A stretch of DNA of 64,000 bases from NCBI RefSeq assembly GCF_000524195.1, contig NW_020170520.1, forward strand, positions 68,181 through 132,180, given 5' to 3'. This stretch comes from Echinococcus granulosus. Its lineage: Eukaryota > Platyhelminthes > Cestoda > Cyclophyllidea > Taeniidae. The notes under the pieces were generated by a model. The model ran no database searches and was not told where the DNA came from. It worked only from the letters and a program-made list of their open reading frames with translations. The stretch's first letter is position 1. Each line of letters opens with the position of its first letter. Positions 11,211 through 36,548 of the stretch are shown here, one piece after another. Made by a program: the position numbers and the translations under genes.

Positions 11211-12479
11211 ATTTCCTTATTTCTCCCCTTCCTCCTTGATTTGGTCATTATTGTTGATTTTACTAATTTTATGAATACATTGTTTCATCAGTCGTCCCTG
11301 TTAGTTTCGTTAGCATTTGTTGGAGCATGCAGGATCACCTCACTATAATTCCTCAAAGTAAGCAGGGTTGGGGTTTTCACCTCGAACTCCAGACTTGTCA
11401 TCGGTCTGTATCGAATGCAATCGTCCTAGACGGAGGTCCAGGAGTATAAACTCGCGCTAACCGTGTTTGGCCGTTCTGACCCTTTTCGGTACTTCTCGAT
11501 TTGGGCGTGTACTGCTGTCGTGATTCAAGGTTGAAGACGACAGATCAGTTCCTAAGGTACAAGCTCAGGACTTGAGAGGCATCTCGGGGCTGTCACATTC
11601 GGATAAGGGCGCCGCTGTGCTTACTCACCCAAACCGGAAGCGCGTTCCATTGTTCAGACAGGGTACGCAGCTCAACAAATCGGCTACCCTTACGCAGTGT
11701 AGTCACAACTTTACAAACGACCAACGAATAGGGAAACCTCAGTAACGTCTCAGCTACTTGGACAGGACGACCTCTAACTGTCACATAGAAGGCACGACGG
11801 GATCACACCACAAGAACTCAGCGAAAACCAATCTCCTGTAAATAAAAAACTGACTACCGTTAAATGAGAACAGCGATGTGCAAAGACTCGTGAGGCAGAC
11901 TGACGTGAATTTGCCCTGCTGATTTCTGCCGCGCAGACGGCAACCACGAAGTAACAAACTTTCAAAATAGTGGCATCAAAAAAATCTGGAGCGGCACATC
12001 TATTCGCACCGACGAAAAACAAAGCATACACCAGCTAAGAGTTCCGCAACGCCGGGACGCAACGCGTCCGACAGCCCCCAAATGTTGAAGGCGTAGTAAA
12101 AGTTACAAACCATCGGCCGACATCCAATGCCAAAATGCATATGCTACGAGCCAATATCGACCCACACGAGAACGACTACCACACCCTACGGCTCAGACCC
12201 AGCAAGAACGTAGAGTAGACAAGCATAAAACATCGTGAACAGACCTTGACTATGGGTAAATCGTTCAGGGCGCAGGTGAGAGCAAAGAAGTGTGCAAACA
12301 ATACCCAAGCATTAAAGACTAAGGGGCCTGTCCGGCTAGCGATTACCATGTTAAAGCAATAATGACAGGACAAACTACTCGGGATGTTAAGAAGGGAAAA
12401 CTCAGTAACGCAGTAACACCACAAATTACCGAGAGCGATAAGACGGCACCCGTCTCAGAAGGTATATTATAAAAATACT
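11211..12479. other. Intergenic, no gene recognised
   Basis: Less AT-rich than the surrounding DNA. The minus-strand ORF at 11784-11593 (containing LSEQWNALPVWV) faintly recalls the C-terminal WNxLP motif of non-LTR retrotransposon proteins, but nothing around it confirms a transposon. Further minus ORFs at 12031-11774 and 12424-12176 show no family features. Confidence 0.3.
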
Positions 12480-12830
12480 TCATGCCTTAAGAGTTTCACG
12501 AAGACGACGAATAGCGGCACGGGTGGTGGCTGCAGCTGTCGTACTGCAAACATAAGCTCCACCGGCGATCTGCTTTCCACAGCGCTTGCATGCCCAAATA
12601 CCAGCAGCTTTACGCCTTAACGCCTCCTAACGATATAGTAGCTTAAACAAGAAACACTACCTTCCCACAAAAATTGCAATTGTAAGTTGCGTGCTGACTG
12701 ACTTCAATTTTCTTGACAGTCTTTCTCAATGAAGCACCATAGCGAGTGCCATACTTACCAACGATACCAACCTTCTTTGTACGCTTCGCCTATGTTTGCA
12801 AAAAAGTAGAGCTAAGTATCGGCTTACCAT
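12480..12830 (-). CDS. RPL37A: 60S ribosomal protein L37a (eL43)
   Basis: Three exons: 12830-12828 (the ATG alone), 12789-12661 and 12626-12480, giving 92 residues, exactly the usual family length. Introns are 38 and 34 nt. L37a is a zinc-binding component of the large ribosomal subunit. The protein opens [20 protein letters not shown] after the initiator Met and carries the C4 zinc ribbon CNFC...CKRC (Cys at residues 39, 42, 57 and 60), followed by the conserved [11 protein letters not shown] and AIRRLRE segments. The isolated ATG in exon 1 is a known arrangement in ribosomal protein genes. The next gene upstream on the same strand is TBP, 773 bases away. Confidence 0.98.
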
Positions 12831-13602
12831 CCCTTGTGACATGCACGAAGTAAACGCTACACCAAAAGGTTAAAAATTCAAACAAAGCCCCGCAGAGTCA
12901 AAAGTAAATGCAAGAATAGTTAGGAATTCAAAATTTTTGGTAAAATTAGGGCAAAAAGTTAGCCTTTTGTACATTTTTGGCGCCGGATTCTAAATGAACC
13001 AATGCTTTAACAGGGCTATTTACTAGAACTCACTCGAAACCAAAGGTGCATAATTACAGTGCCCTGAGACATCTCTAAAAACGAACAAAGACGCAGTATT
13101 TTGACAGAATCGTTTAGATTGACCTGAACTAAGGCTTGGGCCTATTAATATGGCCCGGAGGCCGAGCCATCCGACGAAGGTGCAACGGCGGAGGATCCTA
13201 AGCAGCCCTTTGCCGAAACCGAATGGTAAGCCTTTAGCGTTTTACACGGTATCTGCTAGGCACAGCTCCCCCTGCGCGGACCAGCCCTACACCCACCCCA
13301 TTCTTGCCTCTTGCCGTACCCAACCGCCCAGGCCTCCCTACAGCGCACCTTGGCAAAAACGACCCTCCCCCGGAGCATTAATCAGTGCTCCCCGGTGTTG
13401 CCATGGCGACCAACCCCTAAACCCTCCCCCATTGACCAACTAATGTACATCAAGAACCTCCAGCCACCTGAGTTGATAACACAGGGGCTCCTTGGCTCGA
13501 TTTGTCGCGGATGAGACAAAAAAAGTGGAATTACATCAGCACACCAGACGTAGCTGAACAATTAGTGCAAGAATATATAGGACAATGTAAGAGATAGGGG
13601 AA
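12831..13602. other. Intergenic with a GC-rich block
   Basis: Holds the L37a promoter side and the TBP 3' flank. A distinctly GC-rich block at about 13140-13510 contains plus-strand ORFs with Pro/Ser/Arg-rich translations and no family resemblance. It may be a repeat fragment or a promoter island. Confidence 0.3.
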
Positions 13603-14646
13603 TCAAGCCATCTTCCTAAAGTTCCTCAAAACTGGGTATACTTTGTTCAAAGCCTCGTAAACCAATTCCACTGATTTCGCACCTAAAATAGAAAACCAAA
13701 AGAACCCTAAGGGACAATAGGATGTGGTGGCCGGGATATATTCATTTAAAATTCACCATGTACAAGTCTCAAAGGGAAGGACGAAAATATCTAACCGTGT
13801 ATTACTTAAGAAGGAGCACTATTTTAAGGCAAATGAAACGAAGGAATATCCAAGAAACCAGAAGTGACATACCGGTTATGATAACTTTCCCATTTACGAA
13901 GATTAGGAATACCAATTTTGGATTAATGATCCGATAAATAAGACCAGGGAAAATTTCTGGCTCATACCTATAGGCCACAAAAAGACTTTATAAACGCTAT
14001 GGACTGGTAAAGTATGTACAAGAAGCTTAAATATTAATAGTAAAGGCACTCAAGCAAAGGTACAGAGTGCCGCAGCATGGCTTTGAAGAGATAACCTACT
14101 GGGACATTTGTTCATTGGCCATAAGCAGACCTTCAAGACGAATGGGGAACTTCAGATCGACTATTCCAACCACGTTTTGTATTCGAAAATTATTGAACTG
14201 TACCTAGAATAAAGGTACCAGACTGATAAAGTAGTAGGTTGATCTTACAGGAAAACCCAGCTTTTGTATCACACGAGCACATTTCCTAGCGCCCAAATTG
14301 TTTGATTCTTCTGATTTGCCGCCCGTAGTAACCATTTTTCCAGTACTAAAAAGCAGACAAGTTACGCGCGGTTCTCGAAGTCTGATGACGCATCCAGTGA
14401 AACGCCTCGGATTATATTCGGCATTTCTGATGTACATAACAACTTTCCTTAACTCAATCGGACAAGCCAGGTCCACCGATGAAACAACGTTACTACAGAA
14501 TCACCAAGGAAAGAGGTGTACTATATGATCGGTTCTGGAAGACCTTCGAGTAATTCAACTTTGGGACGCGAGGGGACAAATTTGTGAATAAGGAGAGGAG
14601 CAGGCTCCCCACCTTTTGAACTCGAGGCAGGCACCGTGCTATCCAT
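13603..14646 (-). CDS. TBP: TATA-box-binding protein, divergent and probably a TBP paralog
   Basis: Five exons: 14646-14522, 14492-14249, 14203-14100, 13967-13873 and 13682-13603, giving 215 residues. Introns are 29, 45, 132 and 190 nt, and all phases agree. TBP binds the TATA-box minor groove and nucleates transcription pre-initiation complexes. Both saddle repeats are complete: repeat 1 has [32 protein letters not shown] and [10 protein letters not shown]; repeat 2 has [32 protein letters not shown] and [12 protein letters not shown]. The four DNA-kinking Phe and both minor-groove Asn (NVVSSV, QNVVG) are kept. The N-terminus is only about 41 residues with no polyQ. Substitutions at sites usually invariant in animal TBPs (for example GCVIRL for AVIMRI, and [10 protein letters not shown]) suggest a fast-evolving paralog rather than the canonical gene. 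It is not TBPL1-like, since that family loses the Phe residues. Confidence 0.93.
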
Positions 14647-15174
14647 CGTCTGCACACGACGCACGGAAAGGTGCGGCCTAGCTCGACCAAATCAGTGTCA
14701 ACATCATGCTTTAAAACAACAAGTTCGTCTACCTTAACATAGCATGGTAATAGATATTTGTGCCAATTTTCAGGCGTTTTTAATTAACAAGCAGCGGTAA
14801 CATCGGGGTTTGGGTCACATTTGCATCCATCAAGCAATAAAAAACCCATGTTTCGGTTAGTTGGTGCCTTTTTTACTATTGTCAATGCACACATAACTAA
14901 TTCTTATAAAACCACTAGAATAACCACAAAATAACAAAACTAGCGGGGCGTGCTACATCGTAAAAACACAACCTTCTGATACCTATATGAGTGCTGATGC
15001 AGGAAATTTGCTAATGATCTTTTAGTTTTTCCCTTTTCAATAAGTGTTAATTTGCTTACCAGAAGTAAACCTTAGCATTTTAGGATAATACAAATTTGTA
15101 ATGCATCAAACTAATAAAAAATCCTTGTTGGGAACTCCAAAATGGTAATTTGTGGTACATACCCACACACAATA

Positions 15175-15350
15175 TCACTTTGTGTAGCGTCCCGAGACTC
15201 CCTGAAGACGAAAGTAGACAAAATACTCGGGCAGAATATATACTCAGCGCAGAGAAGGTGTCTGGGCTATTGGCATGGCCCGAAGTCCAGCCCGCTCAAT
15301 GAGGTACAGGAGGGCAAATTCAAAGTACAATAGTGACGCCTCACCAGTAC
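15175..15350 (-). repeat. Dispersed repeat, inverted copy
   Basis: Its reverse complement aligns by eye over about 175 bases with 18370-18552. Shared blocks include CTCGGTA, TTGTACTTTGAATT, CGGGCCATGCCA, TAGCCCAG, CACCTTCTCTG, TTCTGCCCGAGTAT and GGGACGCTAC. The two form an inverted pair about 3 kb apart. Confidence 0.75.
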
Positions 15351-15916
15351 CGAGGGATAAACCACTATCGTATTACACTTGCTTCATTGACCCTCAAGCC
15401 GGAAACAAAACTTATGCTTTGGCAACATAAGATTTTGCGAGTGATTCGCGTTCACTGGTTCTTAAAAGATAGGTGACGCTTCCTCAATCAAGCGACTGAT
15501 CTGATCCATCCACTTTACACACCAAAGTTTTATTTAACTAAGCAAGCGTTTTATTTGCATACTGGAAGATATCTATGTTAAGAACATCCTGCATATATAT
15601 ATGTGTATTAACTAAATATTCTAAGTTTGTGCAGAACTACACGGACTCAATCTCTGTAGGTAGTGCTCCATCTCTGCATCATGGTCTTAATGTTCGGCAC
15701 CGATAAGTGTTCTGGACACTGCTTTGGCTTATTTTGACCTCACCAAGACTTGGAGTGCCACACAGTAATAACATTAGCAGGAAAGTAATAGCATACTACG
15801 TTGGCTATTTGTTTAATTTGAGTTTATGGTAAAAGGACTACTTAGTCGCCCCGTCACCATTCCTTTGCAATTATAACAAGCCCTACGGTATTTCGAATAT
15901 AGGTATACTCTCTCCT

Positions 15917-16135
15917 AGTACTTTGTTTTCGCTTGTCTTTAGGGAAGTTCCAGTAGCTCTCGGCTCTGATAAAGGGAATTGGGGTACTCCGCCATTGTAC
16001 CCGTGCAAAGCCGCCTGGTCTTCGGGCTATGTCTGTAGCCCCAGTCCTACAATACGTTGATATTACACAACTCCATCCAATTACTTTCTTCTCGCGTATT
16101 CAGAGAAGTCTTGGGGAGCTATAAGTATCGATGTT
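15917..16135 (+). repeat. Dispersed repeat, two partial copies in tandem
   Basis: The 3' anchor (TCTTTAGGGAAGTTCCAG, about 15938-15955) is followed by a second unit with the 5' anchor GGTCTTCGGGCTATGTCTGT near 16018-16037 and its own 3' anchor AGAGAAGTCTTGGGG near 16102. Confidence 0.6.
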
Positions 16136-16224
16136 CTGCCAACTAATATTTTTTCAAGCACGAATTACCACAAATTTTATCTTCTAACATCTCAAATTTC
16201 TGCTATAAGTTGCTATTAGTAGAG

Positions 16225-16330
16225 ATGTAGGAGCTGAGAGGCTATTACCATAGCCCAAAAGTCATACTACAGAGCGGAAGTGTGGTGTGTCGACTGAAGT
16301 GTCAACGTAGTTAAGCAAAAGGTCAAATCT
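16225..16330 (-). repeat. Dispersed repeat, degraded inverted copy
   Basis: The reverse complement contains TTTTGGGCTATGGTAATAGC followed by CTCTCAGC, matching the 5' anchor and downstream CTCTCAGC of the copies at 8.7 and 18.2 kb. Confidence 0.45.
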
Positions 16331-17279
16331 CTACACAGTCCTCCTCTCCTTTTGAATGACTTTGTCCAAGATCCTTTTGGTTAGTCTTCCGCTTCACCCA
16401 CCGCAACATAATCGGCGCTTTGAATACGAGATATCAAAATGCCAGTCATTAGCATTTCATTTATATGAGGAAGTATTTGATGCAGTGCTAATGTGGCACT
16501 GAAATCGAATACCACTGGAGCTGTTTTATTTATAAACTACGTTGCGGAAGCGGAAATCCACCATTTTTCGAATTCTTGAGAAAGGCCAATGATTTACGTG
16601 GGGACCGTTTTCCACACCAACTGTTAGCCACAGGTATATTGCCCAAAAGTGGGTCTGCTTCATGCGGAGCTACTCATTCACATCCATTCCTCTTCACTGC
16701 TTTGGTCCCACTTCAGTACCGTCTAGATGGGTTAAATTCAAACTTTGGTAGCGAAGAGGAGTATAGCTTGTTTAGGTATTTAATAATTTCAAGTAGGCTA
16801 CCGTAGGTAGCACTATTATGGACTTTTATAATAGTTCAAGCATAGTAATGCTTTATTTATTTATAACACTCCTGGAGAGTACGGAATTGAGGCAATTGCT
16901 AAAGGGAGACATCATTTTTTGTACTTATGTTGGGAGACTTAACAGATTCATCCATCCGCGGCAGGTGGCAGGCATAGCATTCAGTTACAAAAATCAAGGC
17001 AGTTGACCTTTTAGGTCGAGTTCACCTAGCACTGCTATCAAAGCAGCGTCTCGAATCTCCTCAAAATCGTAACAAGCCGAAGTGTTGTAACAGAGCATGG
17101 CCGAAAGGCCAAGTTGTAGATGTGAAATGCAATCTGTAAAAAGTGAACGGTCTGTGTCGTTAAACATGCAGCTAAACAAAATACCAACCTATCCTGTATC
17201 ACGTTATCCTAGTTTCTATTCTCTTTGGGTCTAAGTCTCCAGCCTTTACTATGAATGTAATATGTTAGAGGTTTAAAGC

Positions 17280-17830
17280 TCGGTTTTGGGTAAGGGAACA
17301 CTTTGCGCCTTGGCGATCGTACCTCCGTTATGTAAGACGACCTCTCGATCTGTCAGTAGCCCAACTTCTTCTGTGTGTTGAATGTGTGTAATCTGCACTA
17401 ATATTATGTACTGCTTCGCCTTTAGGGAAGTCTTGGGACGGCTGAAAGCGAATTCGATCTTAATGGACAGCACTCTTGCTCAAAACTGCTGTCTGATAAA
17501 CCTCTTGGGGCGGAAGATGTATATATACTACGGATGGGAGAATCGGTGACAACCTAAAACAGAAGAGCCAATTTCGACTTCAACTTTCGGCAACCAACCC
17601 AGCCTAGTGTTCTGCAGGAAAGCCACTAACAAGTAAAACGACACTAACCCTGAGTCACCTGGGACAGTTCCGTGCCTGCATAAAGACATCGATAAGATGA
17701 ATTCGTGCTGCCTCCTCCAAATTCCAACTAACAGGGCAGAATCCGGATGAATATGACTGAGTAGCCCTGGTGTCAGAAAAATTTAGCAAGGAGGAACAGA
17801 CGCACAACTTTATTCCCATGGAACTGTGCT
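17280..17830 (+). repeat. Dispersed repeat, longest copy with a second module
   Basis: The first part has the core (GTCAGTAGCCCAAC near 17353, TTTAGGGAAGTCTTGGGACG near 17421). The second part (about 17500-17830) matches 39330-39660 by eye: GGGAGAATCGGTGAC against GGGAGAATCTGTGAC, GTGTTCTGCAGGAAAGC against GTGTTCTGCAGGAGAGC, and GTGCCTGCATAAAGACATC against GTACCTGCATAAAGATGTC, in the same order with similar spacing. The full unit is therefore at least 500 bases. Confidence 0.7.
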
Positions 17831-18189
17831 AAATCCTGTCCTCCATTACATGAATATGCCATTAGGCCGGTATTCCTACATCTACGTTTGGACACGCGTA
17901 ATAACCAGCGCATTACCCCATTCCCGACTCCATTTCTCGTACAGGACGAAAATGCAGATCCTGATCAGGTGTAAGGGAAAGTCAGCGAAGTTGCGGGAAA
18001 GTATCTCCTCAACTGCTTACAAACTAGATGACTGACAGGGTTATGGAGTGGGTGGTTTCCTTACAGCAATGACTACACTGTGATGGCTGACGCAGAAGGT
18101 TAACGAAGGGGACTATCGAAGGCGACACCCAGAAGAAGAGAGAAAGTGGGGCACAAGTAGGTTGTTAAACTCGGGGTTTTTGGCAAAGG

Positions 18190-18345
18190 ACAACTTTATG
18201 TTATGGCCATTTTACCTTTGATAGGTAAGCTAGTCTCTGGGCCATGCCAGCAACCTCTCAGCCGGACTCTATGTTTAGTATGTATGTTCTACTCTGGTTT
18301 TATAACTTATTTTGTCTTTAAGGAAGCCTTGAAGAGCTGTGTAAT
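18190..18345 (+). repeat. Dispersed repeat, copy
   Basis: 5' anchor TCTGGGCCATGCCAGCAACC near 18236, then TCTCAGC, and the 3' anchor TCTTTAAGGAAGCCTTGAAG near 18315. Confidence 0.6.
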
Positions 18346-18369
18346 AATGTGATACGATGGTGGTTTATA

Positions 18370-18552
18370 CCTCGGTATTGGCGAGACGCCACTTTTGTAC
18401 TTTGAATTAGCCCCCTTGTACTTCGCTGGGTGGGCTGGCCATCGGGCCATGCCAGTAGCCCAGCCACCTTCTCTGTGCTGAATATATTTATATTCTGCCC
18501 GAGTATAGTGTCTTTCTTCGTTTTTAGGGAAGTCTTGGGACGCTACAATAAT
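18370..18552 (+). repeat. Dispersed repeat, well-preserved copy
   Basis: 5' anchor CATCGGGCCATGCCAGTAGC near 18440 and 3' anchor TTTTTAGGGAAGTCTTGGGA near 18521. It lies directly after the copy at 18190-18345 and is the inverted partner of 15175-15350. Confidence 0.75.
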
Positions 18553-20449
18553 CCAATTACTGGAATATTTAAGTCAACGGATTGTGTTGGCTACTTTCCA
18601 CAATTTTCCTTTATAAGGTTTGATGCCCCAAAAAGAGGTCTTAAAAACACAAAGCTAGGGAAATGCAATATGTAATAAATCAAAATCAACTTGCAGCATT
18701 AATATATTAACATTAAGTTATTCTTACTCCAACAGATTCCTAATGATTTACGTCAAGTATTTTAAAGTTCATACCGTGATGATCAAAAAATTAGCAACAA
18801 ACAGAACTGCTTAATCGTTTTTACTTTAATCGTCCATCATAAAGTTCTTTACTTTTCTTTACTTTTCCATGCCTATAGCTACCTAGCAGATCGGTTGAAT
18901 CGACATCTTAATTAGTTTCGCCTATCTATTAACAATTTTATTGCTTAAAATAGTAAATATAATCGTCCGTAGCCTACTTAAAAACCATTACTGCAACTTA
19001 TCATAGACGGCTTTATTTATTGGCTGAGTTGTTTATAGGCATGTAAATATTCACTAGGCGGTTCACGCAACGGCCTCCGTCAGGATTGTGTTTTGGGTTT
19101 GTTTGATGTCATTGTTTATAGTGAGTTTCAAAAGCACCGTGCTTTACCCTCCATTAATTATTGCTCTATCACTTTGCTGTCTTATACTAGCTCCACCTTT
19201 AAATAGTTCGTGTTTGATGAGTAGTGATTTCAACGGGCGAGTTTCATATTTGAACAGCCTTGTTGTTATCATATGTGCTTTGTTGTTTAACTAATTTCCC
19301 TCATTTTAAAGTCTCGTATTTTCGAGGACTCTGTCATTGCTCCGGAATCACCCTTTTGACTTAGTGCATGCCAGCTCCCCTAATAGCTGTTAATAGCGTT
19401 TTTAATTGCGGCAAATATTTTACCGTGGATAGGGAACTTCGGATGCTTCGTCTGCTTTGGTGTGCTCGTGATATGTTGGAATCCATGGAATTGTTGAATG
19501 TTTGCTTGTGTGTTTCATGTCTTCTATGCTAAACTAAAAAGCCGGGAAAATATTTCTGACTCGGTTTTTAATTTTACTTGGATGAAGTTATTTGGCTTGT
19601 TTGTGACTTTTTGTTAGTTCTGTAAATTATTAAAAACTGATTCAAGATTCATGCTTATACTGCTACTTGCTTGGTGGAATCGTTGGACTATTATTTCCGT
19701 AGTTTATTGGGCTTTTCTAGTACGATGTAGATTTGAATCCTGTGATCTTACGGGAGACTTAGCGTGCAGTCTTGTAGCAGTCGTTACATCCAGAGGTTTT
19801 TATGCAACATAGCCGGGCAATATTTCTTTCCAGTAAGTACTTATTTATTACCACTTCAATATCTGTCTGGTCATTAGCCAACACTTGCCTCAAATTACTA
19901 AAGTAATGACATACATACTCAAGGAATGGGCTTATTTATTGGAGGAAAATTGTTGGCTTTACTGCGAATATGATGGGAAATGTAATCCCATAGATTCCAA
20001 TAAATCGTGATTCAGATCAGATAGTGCCTCGGGGTTGATTTGATAAACGTTCGACATTTGTGTGTTTAAAGGTTTGGCATCCAATTTAGTTAATTCAGTT
20101 TGGTGATTGCCATAGATCAAGCTGCTTTGTCCATTAATTGTCACAAGCGAATCTATAAACAAATGATTTGAGTGTTGTACAATTACGGTCCCGTCTAGTT
20201 TTACTGGCCAGGGGCTGCCGAGGGACTGCGGATTTCATAGCACAACTATCGTACCATTTCTTTTGCGCTAGCCTTGCGTAGTTTTTATTTGGGTTGTTTC
20301 AGTTTTGACAGCATTTATTGACGGTGTGATCGCTATCCGTAACACGTCTCCTCTCCTCCAAGTTGTGTGACATTGTCAGATAAAATTGCATGCAAGGACG
20401 ATTGTGTCAGCATAATAATGTGTGTCTTTTACCGATTTTAGAAGTTCTA

Positions 20450-35297
<14,848 letters not shown>

Positions 35298-35803
35298 GCC
35301 CCCATAGTTATCTGATGACGTCTAATCGATGATCTGTGATTTTAATTCTCTATTTCGTGACTACCACTGCTGCTGCCGCCATTCAGAATGCTTTTGCCCC
35401 ATTTCCCCGTGTTATGTTTCTCTGCTTTTTCCTTTCTCACTCAATTTCTTTCACCGCACTCAGGCGCCCTCCACAGTGGTAATTGTGTGTAAACTGATTT
35501 GATTTGCCCTGGCTGTTTGCCAAACAAGTACGCGCACAGAAATACTATTTCCTGCCTCGACTTGTGTAAAAGCCTCACACCTTACGTGCGTGAACAAGCC
35601 CTCCTCCCCTTTCCCCTATACTCCCCTTCAGAGAACTGAGCTAGTGGATGGAAAAAAATGTGCTTCGAGATTTCTTCATTGGTGTCAATTAATTGGGAAC
35701 CTTGCGAGTCGGGGAGGGACGCCTCTGTCGGTTGACATCTGTCGATCCAGTCGTTTTGTGGTTAGGCGCAGAATTATTTGGGCCAAGTGCCCTCCAATTG
35801 GCT
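35298..35803. other. MARK 3' UTR and convergent intergenic
   Basis: No ORF of coding character on either strand apart from the low-complexity plus ORF starting at 35590. I found no clear AATAAA within this stretch on the plus strand, so the MARK transcript end is not placed. Confidence 0.4.
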
Positions 35804-36304
35804 TTAGTGGTCGCAGCATATTTTCACCAAGTAAGTTTGCTCATTTCTGCGATGGGAGTGTTTCCAGCGTGTACTCACACCCGGACCCGAACACTCCTGA
35901 AGGCCATAAAGCCTTCAATTTGTGTAAATGCTTTTGTTAGATGGGAGTTCGGCTGATTGCCCCGCACAAGTCTGTACACAGATGATACTGATGCCCTGGC
36001 GGCTTCATTGGCCCTGTCAGTAACTTGAATAATCTCCAGCAGCTGCGAAAACGCACGGATAAGGCACATGTCTTGTCTGCCGTTAATCTTCAGCGGCACA
36101 CAAGTTTCCAACTTATGATGGCGCTCCAGCCGGGAGAAACACGTGACCGTGTTGTTCATCAGGTGGTTTAATCCGTGCAATTTGCCAGGAATGCCCCCGT
36201 TGAGCCCTAGTTAATAAGCCCTTGTTAATTATGAAATAACTCTGTAGTGGTTCCTCTATCGCGGTTTTAGCGGGTGAAGGAAAACAGCCATACAACCACC
36301 ACAA
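35804..36304 (-). CDS. Possible unrecognised protein-coding gene, 5' end unresolved
   Basis: A minus-strand frame with coding-like codon use spans 36206-35879. It reads as a helical Leu/Arg-rich protein (segments NNTVTCFSRLERHHKLETC, LIRAFSQLLEIIQVTDRANE, ASVSSVYRLVRGNQPNSH). It can be joined downstream in phase 2 across a 32-nt GTGAGT...CAG intron to 35846-35804 (NEQTYLVKICCDH then stop). Upstream it can be joined in phase 1 across a 34-nt GTTATT...TAG intron to a piece ending at 36241 (AIEEPLQ). Intron sizes match the tiny-intron class seen elsewhere in the window. No in-frame ATG was found in the upstream piece, so the start is unknown; translation from the internal ATG near 36171 is an alternative. 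No family recognised. It lies convergent to MARK and 245 bases past the MRPS34 stop on the same strand. Confidence 0.35.
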
Positions 36305-36548
36305 TCACACAGCGTCAAAGAGACCCCGAGTATTGTATGATAAGTAAAAACCGACACCCAGTTTAAGTCACTTCAACTTCAAGTACTTTACCCGCAAGAA
36401 CAGTGTGTTTAAATTATGGCTCATGGAATGAACGTACTTTTTAGCACAGCTCTTCTAGAACTGGAGTTCAACCGTTATGAGCATAAAACAACGACTACAG
36501 ACATAAACGCAGTCAACTTGGCAGCTAAAACTACTCCCAAACAATGCG

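Larger units (their letters stand above)
14647..20449. other. Intergenic region dominated by dispersed-repeat copies
   Basis: No gene found. The stretch from about 15.2 to 18.6 kb is a cluster of repeat copies, listed separately; the rest is AT-rich single-copy-looking DNA. The 68-codon plus ORF at 19088-19294 is hydrophobic but has no supporting signals. The final part, up to 20449, holds the MARK promoter and 5' UTR; a pyrimidine-rich stretch ending in TTTTAG lies just before the MARK start, so an upstream non-coding exon is possible. Confidence 0.5.

Noticed and set aside
11593..11784. Minus ORF with a WNALP motif suggesting a LINE C-terminus
   Set aside because: One short motif only; no reverse transcriptase or endonuclease sequence was seen nearby.
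13722..13937. Plus-strand ORF that looked like a basic retroelement-type protein
   Set aside because: It is antisense to TBP exons 4 and 3; the minus strand gives an exact TBP saddle with consistent splice phases.
19088..19294. Hydrophobic 68-codon plus ORF resembling a membrane protein
   Set aside because: AT-rich intergenic DNA gives such translations by chance; no signal peptide context, splice partners or family motif.
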